NCBI GenBank assembly: GCA_027488715.1
Contig: JAIYBD010000148.1
Coordinates: forward strand, 1 to 20,718
Direction of reading: 5' to 3'
Source: Bacteroidota bacterium
GTDB taxonomy: Bacteria; Bacteroidota; Bacteroidia; UBA7662; CANHCV01
Length of the DNA: 20,718 nt
Below are positions 13,368 to 20,718 of the stretch, piece after piece. Numbering within the stretch: the first letter of the stretch is position 1; each line of letters begins with the position of its first letter. A program made the translations under genes and the position numbers. The notes under the pieces are model-generated. The model was given only the letters and a program-made list of their open reading frames with translations. It was not told the origin of the DNA and ran no database searches.

Positions 13368-14389
13368 TGCATGCAATGGCAAGGGGCATCTCTTTTGCCT
13401 AAACATTTCAGACAATCTCGATCGGGGTAAAGTACAATTTGACGTTCATTTTCAGGGTGCGCCCATTTCCCTCGATAATCGCTGTTTCCAAACAAAGTGA
13501 TGTTATCTTTTTTGAGCAAATTTGCGATATGAATTACTCCAGAATCGGCACCAACTACCCATTTTGAATCTCGAACGAGGGGAATGAGTTGAGGTATAGG
13601 AAGATGTACAAATGTCCCTTTGCCCCATGATTTGATCCATTCTTCTCCTTTTCTCCGATCCTGAAATCCGCCAACAACGATGATTAGCAGGTTCGAATAT
13701 TGACCTTGCATTTGTTGGCCAAGTTGGAGCCAATATTCATCCGGCCACCGATTGGCTACCCCTTTCGTGAAAGGAGCAAAAACCACGTAATTTCCTGGTT
13801 CAATACTTGAATTCACCTCCTCTATTTTCCAAGGTAAAGGCAAATCTATAGCCGCCTTTGAGAATTTAAGATCGGTTAATAGACTTTCCAATCGTTGCAT
13901 TTCGGAAGGGAAAATGGTATTTCGAAGGTGTTTTTTTGCAAAAAAAGTTGTTTCTTTTTTCCAACCTCCTGCATGTTTTACTCGGGCAAGTTTGACCAAA
14001 AAAATCGAAATCAAATTCCATTTAAGGGAAGCACTGTAGGGTAATAAAGCCAAGAGATGTTTTGCTTTACTTTCTTTGATTTTTTGGAGCAATTGTGCGA
14101 AATTCCAGTTAGAACGATCCCAAATTTCATCAACGACTCCATCTTCCAAATAATCTTTAAAATGAATACCTGGAATTCCATTGTTATGGGAAAGAAGAAT
14201 GATTTTGGCCGTGGGGAAATTTTGACGAATTCGAATCAAGGATGGAAGCGTTAACAAACCATCGCCGAGATGGGCATCGCGCCAAACGATCAAGGAAATG
14301 GGCTGGGACGTTGGCGCAATCGGATGAAAAAAAAGCTTTTGAAAAAAAGACAACAACAACTGATACCATCCCAACAGAAATCCCTTCAT
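13319..14389 (-). CDS. GT9 family (heptosyltransferase-like) glycosyltransferase
   Basis: This 356-residue protein matches the ADP-heptose:LPS heptosyltransferase family (GT9). Visible features are ISLIVWRDAHLGDGLLTLPSL at residues about 31-50, YVVFAPFTKGVANRWP before the acceptor-side motif, LLIIVVGG, and the nucleotide-sugar motif VVGADSGVIHIA with D282, S283 and H287. Near the end a Cys cluster (C326, C329, C337, C339; CxxC-x7-CxC) follows YPDRD, a trait of many GT9 proteins and possibly a metal site. It likely adds heptose or a related sugar to core oligosaccharide, which would use the product of rfaE2 upstream in the window. Its ATG overlaps the porU2 stop by 4 nt (14386-14389), so it is probably co-transcribed and coupled with porU2. 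Confidence 0.92.
   Translation of the reverse strand: MKGFLLGWYQLLLSFFQKLFFHPIAPTSQPISLIVWRDAHLGDGLLTLPSLIRIRQNFPTAKIILLSHNNGIPGIHFKDYLEDGVVDEIWDRSNWNFAQLLQKIKESKAKHLLALLPYSASLKWNLISIFLVKLARVKHAGGWKKETTFFAKKHLRNTIFPSEMQRLESLLTDLKFSKAAIDLPLPWKIEEVNSSIEPGNYVVFAPFTKGVANRWPDEYWLQLGQQMQGQYSNLLIIVVGGFQDRRKGEEWIKSWGKGTFVHLPIPQLIPLVRDSKWVVGADSGVIHIANLLKKDNITLFGNSDYRGKWAHPENERQIVLYPDRDCLKCLGKRDAPCHCMHHLSVDAVLKAMASYS
13332..13380. repeat. 8-bp inverted repeat across the GT4/GT9 junction
   Basis: GCCATTGC (13332-13339) is repeated in perfect inverted form as GCAATGGC (13373-13380), around a 33-nt loop that includes the GT4 stop codon and a TGCATGCA palindrome (13368-13375). There is no T-tract, so it is not a standard terminator. 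It may be chance. Confidence 0.3.
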
Positions 14390-17300
14390 CGCATCAAATA
14401 AAGTTTTCCCATTCCATTTTTAAAGAAACGATCACCGGAGGTCTTGAATTCATTCATCTTTTCTCCTTTATGCCTTACTAACACCCGATAGAAATAAACA
14501 CCATTCCCCAATCGATCTCCAAATTGATCAGTGCCGTCCCAGGCGAAATTCGAAATATTGTTTCCAATTCGAAGTGTCCCCAATTCCTGTTGTGTAATTT
14601 CTCGCACCAAACGACCTGAAATGGAATAAATTTGAATGGAAATCTCTTCTGGAATTTCTGAACCGGTTAATGTAAAAACAAATCGAGTTTGAGTTGAAAA
14701 TGGATTTGGATAGGGGAAAAAGTTGGAAATACTCGACTGATTAATCACTTGAAAGGTCGATTGATACGATACTTTTCCAGATGGATTTTCGGAATAGTCA
14801 AACCCTTCTACTTTTAATTCATACCATCCATCAACCAAGTTTTTTGGGGAATAGATTGCTTCTCCGACATTGGATTTTCCCGTGTTTTGCCATTGCAATA
14901 AGCCGCTGGAAAAATAAACGGGTTCAAAATCAAAGGCACCAGGAATCTTCAAAAAAACTTTCAAATGGGTGGTATCATCCAATTTGAAAAACGGATTTTC
15001 ATCGGTAATTCTGAATTGAAAAATGGGGTTTGGAGAAACGATTTCTTGATTGATAAGCGGCCGCTGTTCGATTTCCACTTCCAACAAAGGTGCTTTTTTA
15101 TCCTTTAATACAACAAATCGGTCTTTAGCGTAATTATTTGAAAGGATCCGTTCTCCTTCGGATTGATTGGGTAAAATACTTAACTCGATGGAATTTGAAC
15201 CAACCCAACCTTCGGTGGGGAATTTTTGCTTCAACAACAACAATTGATTCGGCAATAAGGAATCCAAACGCGTACTTAAAACTTCAGTCGTTACTCGATT
15301 TGCGTTGGTCATCCGATAACGAATTTGATAATCAACCAAAGTTTCATTTCCGATGTTCTTGAAACCATATTCCATCTCAATGGAATCGCCTTCTTGAATA
15401 GAATCTGAATAAAATCGATAGTAATTTCCGGCTAAAATCGTGCCCTCCAACAACGGTTGGAAATTAACACTCCAAATTTTCAATTGAGGTGCACTAAAAT
15501 CCGTAGCATCCATCCCTTCGAAAACGAGTTTTATTTTCGGATATACTTGAGCTGAAATGGTATTCAAGTAAATAAGCGAATCTGTGGTTGGACCAAGTAA
15601 ATGAACCTCCCGACCGGATGAATCGATTCCTACAATCGAAACAGCAACGGAATCATAGGAGCTTTTCAATGGATCAATTCGCACAGAATCCAAAGAAAAC
15701 CAATCCCAAGTAAAGGAATCCCATTCTTTAACGGGTCCTATGGGTATACTGGAAATTCTTCCTTTTGAGTACGGAATTTTCACAATTCGAGTCAATCCGA
15801 AGGTATCTAATCCGGCATTTGCGATATTGGTATCGAGGAGCGAACCGAAACTAGCCGTGCCAAAACCCCATCCTTTACGACCAATAATTCCTATGGAAGT
15901 GGAATCATTTCTCACCCCACGCACCACGTTGGTATCTGCTCCAATTTGAACCAAGGCTTGCATGACTGAATCATTCCAATTCTGAACTTGAATAAAGGGT
16001 CGATTTGTAGATCCTGGATAATAGGATGAAACGCAAACAAAATTTCCGGTGGGGATGATTCGATTGATGTGATCGACAAATTTTGAACGATCATTGGGCA
16101 AGGACATGTTAAAGGCAACATAAGAGCGATAATTCGTGGTGGAACCGCAAGCCAAATAGTAACTAGGTTCCAACGTTTTTCCATTAAAATCAGCTACAAT
16201 TAGATTTCGACCAGCACAGGCACCAGCGCCATTCACCGATCCAGAACCAGGGGGTTGTTTTCCAGAAATGTACACCCCACGACCTGATGTGGCAAACCTT
16301 TCCATAAGAATTTTTATTTCAACGGAAAGCGAATCAAATGAAAACAACTTATTCGATGTGTTAAAATTGATACTATCCATCGACGTCGTGTTCCAATGTT
16401 CAGGATGACTTTGACTCCAACCCGGCTTTTGCCCCATCAATCGAGTAAATGAACGATAGATCCAGTAGCCACCCGCGGTGTCAGGCAAGTCCAATTTAGC
16501 TCGCAGAAAAAACACTAAACTATCTCTTAATCCAGTAATTGGAACATTCAATTCGATCAAATTATTGGGGGAGGATGGGAAAAATTGTTGTTTAAATACA
16601 GAATTAAAGGTTGGGGTCGTATCTAACTCAAGAATGACCGGGGTAGAAATATTTTTTAGATCCGAGTAGGCCATCACGAGTTTCACCGTATCGGTTCCGA
16701 TGATATCAAAATCAGATGGTGAAATCACTGAAATACCATTTCCCGGCAAGAAATATTTGTAGTTCACCCGATTATTAACCCAATTATCCAATTCATCAAC
16801 TTCATTCAGTGAATCAATAATGATGGTAAATTGATTACTTCCTTGATACTTTTGGCTTGGAGATCGAAAAGTATAGGAGTACAAATCTCGATTGTATGGG
16901 GATTTTATTTTCAGGGGAATACCAAAGGTATCGATGCCGCTTTCTACCTTTCTACCTACATGAATTTTGATGCTATCATCGGTCGATTTGCCGGCATTAT
17001 TTACAAAAAACTTTAAGGTAATGGAATCCATCAAGGCATTTGCTGGATCAGGTTCTAAGTAAACATCACTGGGTGATATAGAGAAATCGGGTTTGGGTGA
17101 AGAAAACACCTTCATGGCGGGATCGCCCTGAAAAATGGCTTGTTGAATATGAATTTTGGTATATTCGCCACCGATTCCTTGAAAACTTCGCATGGCATTT
17201 TGGAGGTGTACGCCAACGGGCTGCCCATAATTGTGTTGAATACTCCCAAAAAATCGTTTCGACAACTCACCCAAATACGGAACGAGTCCTAAATAACTAT

Positions 17301-19404
17301 GCGCCAACCATCCCGATGCTCCAATTTGATTGGCTAAGGTAAATTTTTCACCCAACGAATTATCTTCAAAGGCATTCCCAACATAACAACCATTGAAAAT
17401 CATCAATGGGTATTTCCCTTGGTTGTTGTATTCCGACGGTTGACCGATATCGATGGCTAGGGTATTGGTTGAGCCATGTCCGAAGTAACTAAAAATCCCC
17501 AAACCTTGATTCACCTTGTCGATAATTTCCCCTTTGAGTTTATTAGAAACTGGTAAAGTCGTGTTTTTTTCAACTTTATACGAATAGGCCCCAAATGGAA
17601 TACCTCGAATGGAGTCAAAGAACGCATTTTGGTACTGGGAAATGTCATTCAACTCGAAAGCTGATTTTGCACCGGTAATTAAGGCCATCTGTTTCTGCCA
17701 AACGGCTGGAGGCGCGGATTCTGTAAAACGAATTTTACTCAAAAAATAATCAGCCTCTGCATTGGTTCGAGCAGAAATTCGTCCCGTTGGAATGGCGGGT
17801 TCCAATCGAGATGTGCCTAACCCAGAAGTAAGCAAAATATCTGAAGCCGGATTTCCCATGGTAGGGATCAGATTATTTTGCATGGAAAATGTACCTCGTG
17901 GCTTCCTTACATAATCAGAAACGTATCCTTTTCCAACCAACAAAAGAAACTGTGGAGTTTGCGTTTGCGTTCCCAATAGAAAATGGATGTAATTTCGTAT
18001 AGCCAGAGGGTGTTGAATTCCGTAAGAAAACTGATCGTATAGATCGAAGATATTCACCAAGGCCACCCGGTAGGCTCCGCCTTGAACCGATGATCGATAG
18101 GTGGCATGCGCAATGGTTGCATTTTGCAAGGATGGATGGAAAATCATGATGTATTGTGGATTCGCCGGCGTTTGGTAATTCACCATCCGTACAGGCCACA
18201 AACTATCAATCAAAACAGGATGAGCTAAGTAATCAAAAATGAAGTACTGATAACCGGTGCCGGTACCCGGCAACATGGCATTGAAGCTATTTCCTACAAC
18301 GCTTCCCCTTATCGCATACCTTTGTTGCAAATCAAAGAGCATCGGGCTGGCCAGAGCAGCATTCTTAAACGGCGAAAACCGAAGGTAAGGAGAAGCAGAT
18401 GTTCCTTCGAAGGCAAACCTACGTTGCGTGCTATCACTCATTTCAAAAGTTCGAGGATAGGTTAATTGCGCAAAACTTAGTGCAATGGCATCTACCGCTA
18501 AATTTTGATCATCAACAATGGTTAAGGTAAAGGTTGGGTTATTCACCAAAGTGGGTAGAATGAACCTTTTTTTCACCCTCGTTAAACCATAAAAAAGGGT
18601 ATCCATCAAAACAATGGTTCCTTGTTTTAATTGGATATGATGATTGTAACCTGAAGGAACATTAGAAACATCGGCGTTGGAAACTCCATAAAACTGTAGA
18701 TCTAATGTGCAGGGAACGGCCTGAGTCGACTTAAATGGCGTTGAAAAAGAAAAGTTAAAGTTTACATCTTGACGAACAGGTGCTGCGGTTGGATTATTGA
18801 TGACTTGCACTCGTTGGCCCATCCAACCTTCTCCCTCCCCCATTTCACTGAAGTAATTAGAAAAATACGGAACACCAAGATAGTAAGCGTTCGTATCTGC
18901 TCGAGTAACGGTATGATGATAAAACAATTCCGGATTCCCTTGGGTGTTCGAACCATCAAAATCCAAAAAACGAAGTCCGGGTTGATTTCCAACGGTTAGA
19001 AAATAGACTGAAGTATCGGTGTACAATGAAATAAAAGAATGCGGCTGGGTTGCTCTTGGAACATATAAGTTGCTATCCAACCAGCCGTCATTGGGTGTGC
19101 CGTGAAAAAGAAAAAAATCAGAGGGGTCCAATACCCCATCCGATTGCCCTTCAGCGTACAAAGGAACTTCAACCCCTCGGCAGAAAAGCTGGATGTTTCT
19201 TGGATCGAGGTTTGAAGGCAAACCACTATTCACGATTTTTTGAAAGTCGATTTTATAAATACCCTCTTTTCCTACTTTGATTTTTTTGTAGGTTTGATTC
19301 ACATTCACCCAAGAATTTGAAAAGGGTTGAGCAAACGATATCGTAGCAAAAAAAAATATAAGGGCTATAAAAACCCATTTTGAATGCTTAACGTTCCAAC
19401 TCAT
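14386..19404 (-). CDS. porU2: PorU2-type C25 (gingipain-family) protein with C-terminal sorting-like domain
   Basis: This is a 1672-residue secreted protein. Residues 1-26 are a signal peptide (VFIALIFFFATISFAQ). An N-terminal beta-rich region (KKIKVGKEGIYKIDF) leads into a peptidase C25 domain at about 418-770. It holds the His643 motif SYFGHGS and the Cys673 motif IFNGCYVG, with 30 residues between them as expected for the gingipain/PorU dyad. A CARDB-like beta domain follows (about 775-870), then a long beta-rich middle. The last ~110 residues (PYPNPFSTQTRFVF, SISGRLVREIT, FAWDGTDQFGDRLGNGVYFYRV) form a FlgD-like/T9SS-type terminal domain. Canonical PorU has about 1100-1300 residues, so the longer PorU2 class fits best, recognised from memory. 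PorU cleaves the sorting domain and attaches cargo to lipopolysaccharide; PorU2's own role is unsettled. GT9 follows with a 4-nt overlap. Confidence 0.85.
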   Translation of the reverse strand: MSWNVKHSKWVFIALIFFFATISFAQPFSNSWVNVNQTYKKIKVGKEGIYKIDFQKIVNSGLPSNLDPRNIQLFCRGVEVPLYAEGQSDGVLDPSDFFLFHGTPNDGWLDSNLYVPRATQPHSFISLYTDTSVYFLTVGNQPGLRFLDFDGSNTQGNPELFYHHTVTRADTNAYYLGVPYFSNYFSEMGEGEGWMGQRVQVINNPTAAPVRQDVNFNFSFSTPFKSTQAVPCTLDLQFYGVSNADVSNVPSGYNHHIQLKQGTIVLMDTLFYGLTRVKKRFILPTLVNNPTFTLTIVDDQNLAVDAIALSFAQLTYPRTFEMSDSTQRRFAFEGTSASPYLRFSPFKNAALASPMLFDLQQRYAIRGSVVGNSFNAMLPGTGTGYQYFIFDYLAHPVLIDSLWPVRMVNYQTPANPQYIMIFHPSLQNATIAHATYRSSVQGGAYRVALVNIFDLYDQFSYGIQHPLAIRNYIHFLLGTQTQTPQFLLLVGKGYVSDYVRKPRGTFSMQNNLIPTMGNPASDILLTSGLGTSRLEPAIPTGRISARTNAEADYFLSKIRFTESAPPAVWQKQMALITGAKSAFELNDISQYQNAFFDSIRGIPFGAYSYKVEKNTTLPVSNKLKGEIIDKVNQGLGIFSYFGHGSTNTLAIDIGQPSEYNNQGKYPLMIFNGCYVGNAFEDNSLGEKFTLANQIGASGWLAHSYLGLVPYLGELSKRFFGSIQHNYGQPVGVHLQNAMRSFQGIGGEYTKIHIQQAIFQGDPAMKVFSSPKPDFSISPSDVYLEPDPANALMDSITLKFFVNNAGKSTDDSIKIHVGRKVESGIDTFGIPLKIKSPYNRDLYSYTFRSPSQKYQGSNQFTIIIDSLNEVDELDNWVNNRVNYKYFLPGNGISVISPSDFDIIGTDTVKLVMAYSDLKNISTPVILELDTTPTFNSVFKQQFFPSSPNNLIELNVPITGLRDSLVFFLRAKLDLPDTAGGYWIYRSFTRLMGQKPGWSQSHPEHWNTTSMDSINFNTSNKLFSFDSLSVEIKILMERFATSGRGVYISGKQPPGSGSVNGAGACAGRNLIVADFNGKTLEPSYYLACGSTTNYRSYVAFNMSLPNDRSKFVDHINRIIPTGNFVCVSSYYPGSTNRPFIQVQNWNDSVMQALVQIGADTNVVRGVRNDSTSIGIIGRKGWGFGTASFGSLLDTNIANAGLDTFGLTRIVKIPYSKGRISSIPIGPVKEWDSFTWDWFSLDSVRIDPLKSSYDSVAVSIVGIDSSGREVHLLGPTTDSLIYLNTISAQVYPKIKLVFEGMDATDFSAPQLKIWSVNFQPLLEGTILAGNYYRFYSDSIQEGDSIEMEYGFKNIGNETLVDYQIRYRMTNANRVTTEVLSTRLDSLLPNQLLLLKQKFPTEGWVGSNSIELSILPNQSEGERILSNNYAKDRFVVLKDKKAPLLEVEIEQRPLINQEIVSPNPIFQFRITDENPFFKLDDTTHLKVFLKIPGAFDFEPVYFSSGLLQWQNTGKSNVGEAIYSPKNLVDGWYELKVEGFDYSENPSGKVSYQSTFQVINQSSISNFFPYPNPFSTQTRFVFTLTGSEIPEEISIQIYSISGRLVREITQQELGTLRIGNNISNFAWDGTDQFGDRLGNGVYFYRVLVRHKGEKMNEFKTSGDRFFKNGMGKLYLMR

Positions 19405-19409
19405 TGGTA

Positions 19410-19443
19410 CAAAAATACTGAAAAGGCCCCGAAATCACGGCAA
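19410..19443 (-). promoter_or_regulatory. Putative promoter of porU2
   Basis: On the minus strand TTG (19443-19441) is separated by 23 nt from TATTTTTG (19417-19410), an exact TAnnTTTG box. The spacing is at the upper limit reported for Flavobacterium promoters. Only 5 nt (TACCA) separate the box from the ATG at 19404, so the transcript would be leaderless or nearly so. The -33 element lies at the very end of the kinase gene. Confidence 0.5.
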
Positions 19444-20718
19444 TTTTTGAATAATCTCTTTAGCTTGATCAAATTCAAAAGCCTCGAGAGGAATCATCAC
19501 TTCAAGAAGATTACTTTTTTGATTGGTTTCTAAATTTGAAATGGATATCAAATTTCGGCATAAATCTACAGCAGCAGGATCATTTTCCTCGATGGAAACA
19601 CGTAATTCCTCGATTTTCAACCGAATATCTTCTTCAGAAAAATTATTGTTTTGATTTGAGGAATCAGCTTGAATGGGATTTAAACGACGAATGTCTATCA
19701 CAATCGCGCTCAATTCAGTTAGTAATTCTTGAATATCCAATGATGCAGAATTCCATGCATGATCATTCATTTCATTTTTAAACAACAAGGATAGCGTATA
19801 AGAAAGTTGATAAACCTTGTCAGCGCCTAGGTTCCCAGCAATACCGGCCAAGGTATGGAAATAGGAGGCTAAATTGGCAGAATCCTTTTGATTGACTAGT
19901 TTTTCAATCTCTTCGGAAGCTGAATGGTAGTTTTTAGCGAAGGTTTGCAATAAACGTAAATAAGCATCCACCTTATTTCCAATTCGAGTTAAACCACTTT
20001 TGGTGTCAATTCCGTGAATGGAAATGATGAACTCTTCGTTCTTGGAAATTTGCTTTTGCACCGAATGATTATTTTTAAGTTGCTCATCCAATGAAATTTC
20101 GGGGCAGAGGTATTTAAAAATGGTTTTATAAAGAAAAACAGGATCAATGGGTTTGGTAATATGTTCATTCATCCCCGCAGCCAAACTTTTTTCAGCTTCC
20201 CCTTTCATGGCATGAGCCGTCATCGCTAAAATGGGGAGATTTTCAAATCCATCCAGCGCCCGAATCGCTTTCGTTGCCGTTAAACCATCCATTTCGGGCA
20301 TTTGAATATCCATTAATATCAAATCGTAATGATTAATTTGAACTTTCTCAACGGCAATTTTCCCATTTTCAGCCGATTCAATTTCCAATCCAACCTCGTT
20401 TAACAATTCAGTTGCGAGTTCCCGATTTATTTCTTTATCCTCCACCAGAAGCACCTTTTTACCCGTAAGGTATTCTTTAATGATGGTTGTATCGAGTTCA
20501 ACCTTGGGTTTAATGGCTTCTTTTCCTTGTTTGATGTGTAAGATTTCCAGCAACGTATCGTGCAAGGTGCTTTGATTGATGGGTTTTAACATCACACCAT
20601 CCACTTCTTTGTTATTTGCAGCATCTTTTACCGTATCAAGGCCATACGCTGTAACCATCAGAATGGCTGGTATTTCGTGGCCTTGTTTTGATTTTAGCTC
20701 TCTCACCAGTTGCGAACC
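19435..20718 (-). CDS. Hybrid histidine kinase, C-terminal part (REC-REC-Hpt), 5' end beyond the window
   Basis: The frame stays open to the right edge (GSQLVRELK at 20718-20692), and homology starts in mid-domain, so the GTG at 20706 is not a real start. The first receiver domain shows only its C-terminal half (IPAILMVTAYG, then the conserved Lys in MLKPIN). A second, complete receiver domain follows: KVLLVEDKEINRELA, the phospho-acceptor Asp in LILMDIQMPEMDG (codon 20310-20308), MTAH, and KPID. The last ~190 residues include an Hpt-type helix with the likely phospho-His in YFHTLAGIAG (codon 19857-19855). The kinase and sensor parts should lie upstream. The sensed signal and output are unknown. 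The stop is 30 nt before the porU2 ATG, same direction. Confidence 0.9.
   Translation of the reverse strand, partial: GSQLVRELKSKQGHEIPAILMVTAYGLDTVKDAANNKEVDGVMLKPINQSTLHDTLLEILHIKQGKEAIKPKVELDTTIIKEYLTGKKVLLVEDKEINRELATELLNEVGLEIESAENGKIAVEKVQINHYDLILMDIQMPEMDGLTATKAIRALDGFENLPILAMTAHAMKGEAEKSLAAGMNEHITKPIDPVFLYKTIFKYLCPEISLDEQLKNNHSVQKQISKNEEFIISIHGIDTKSGLTRIGNKVDAYLRLLQTFAKNYHSASEEIEKLVNQKDSANLASYFHTLAGIAGNLGADKVYQLSYTLSLLFKNEMNDHAWNSASLDIQELLTELSAIVIDIRRLNPIQADSSNQNNNFSEEDIRLKIEELRVSIEENDPAAVDLCRNLISISNLETNQKSNLLEVMIPLEAFEFDQAKEIIQKLP

Noticed and set aside
13332..13380. Bidirectional terminator between the GT4 and GT9 genes
   Set aside because: The 8-bp arms enclose a 33-nt loop and have no T-tract on either strand; it is listed only as an inverted repeat.
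14386..19404. Annotation as the canonical T9SS sortase PorU
   Set aside because: At 1672 residues, with a long beta-rich middle and a PYPNPF/FAWDG terminal domain, it fits the longer PorU2-like class better. No porV-like gene is adjacent.
20704..20706. GTG as the start of a 423-residue response regulator
   Set aside because: It falls in the middle of a receiver domain and the frame stays open to the window edge, so it is an internal codon of a larger hybrid kinase.

Overview
The window comes from a member of the Bacteroidota. The evidence is a type IX secretion (T9SS) cargo protein with a type B sorting domain, a large C25-family protein of the PorU2 type, a DUF4270 lipoprotein, the family-specific neighbourhood glgA-like/panC/panD, and TAnnTTTG-like promoter elements. 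The DNA is AT-rich and extremely gene-dense: the longest non-coding stretch is about 100 bp, and many genes touch or overlap. I cannot place it below phylum with confidence.

Layout. A left-pointing pair (1-1415) holds a DUF4270 lipoprotein, cut by the window edge, and a short GlgA-like protein. A divergent promoter region (1416-1516) separates it from a long rightward run. That run contains panC and panD (pantothenate synthesis), a UPF0104 membrane protein, rfaE2 (ADP-heptose synthesis), a T9SS type B cargo protein with PKD and Ig-like repeats, a penicillin-acylase-family hydrolase, a small membrane protein, a 46-residue Cys/Lys-rich lipoprotein, feoA, feoB (ferrous iron import), a SprT-like metalloprotein and a GT4 glycosyltransferase ending at 13367. 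The rest points left. In transcription order it is a hybrid histidine kinase (3' part only, 20718-19435), porU2 (19404-14386) and a GT9 heptosyltransferase-like gene (14389-13319), whose end overlaps the end of the GT4 gene.

Functional themes. One is envelope glycan work: rfaE2, GT4, GT9 and possibly the UPF0104 protein. A second is T9SS: a cargo protein and a PorU2-type protein, the latter 4-nt-coupled to the GT9 gene. This is suggestive because the canonical T9SS sortase PorU joins cargo to lipopolysaccharide. A third is metal handling: FeoAB preceded by two tiny, tightly coupled membrane-associated genes.

No RNA genes, CRISPR arrays, insertion sequences, attachment sites or convincing intrinsic terminators were seen. 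I do not see a wholly new multi-gene system. The best leads are the unlisted CGCP lipoprotein ahead of feoAB, the GlgA-like protein that has lost its catalytic half, the porU2-GT9 coupling, the convergent coding overlap of the two glycosyltransferases, and family-atypical residues in FeoB and the acylase.
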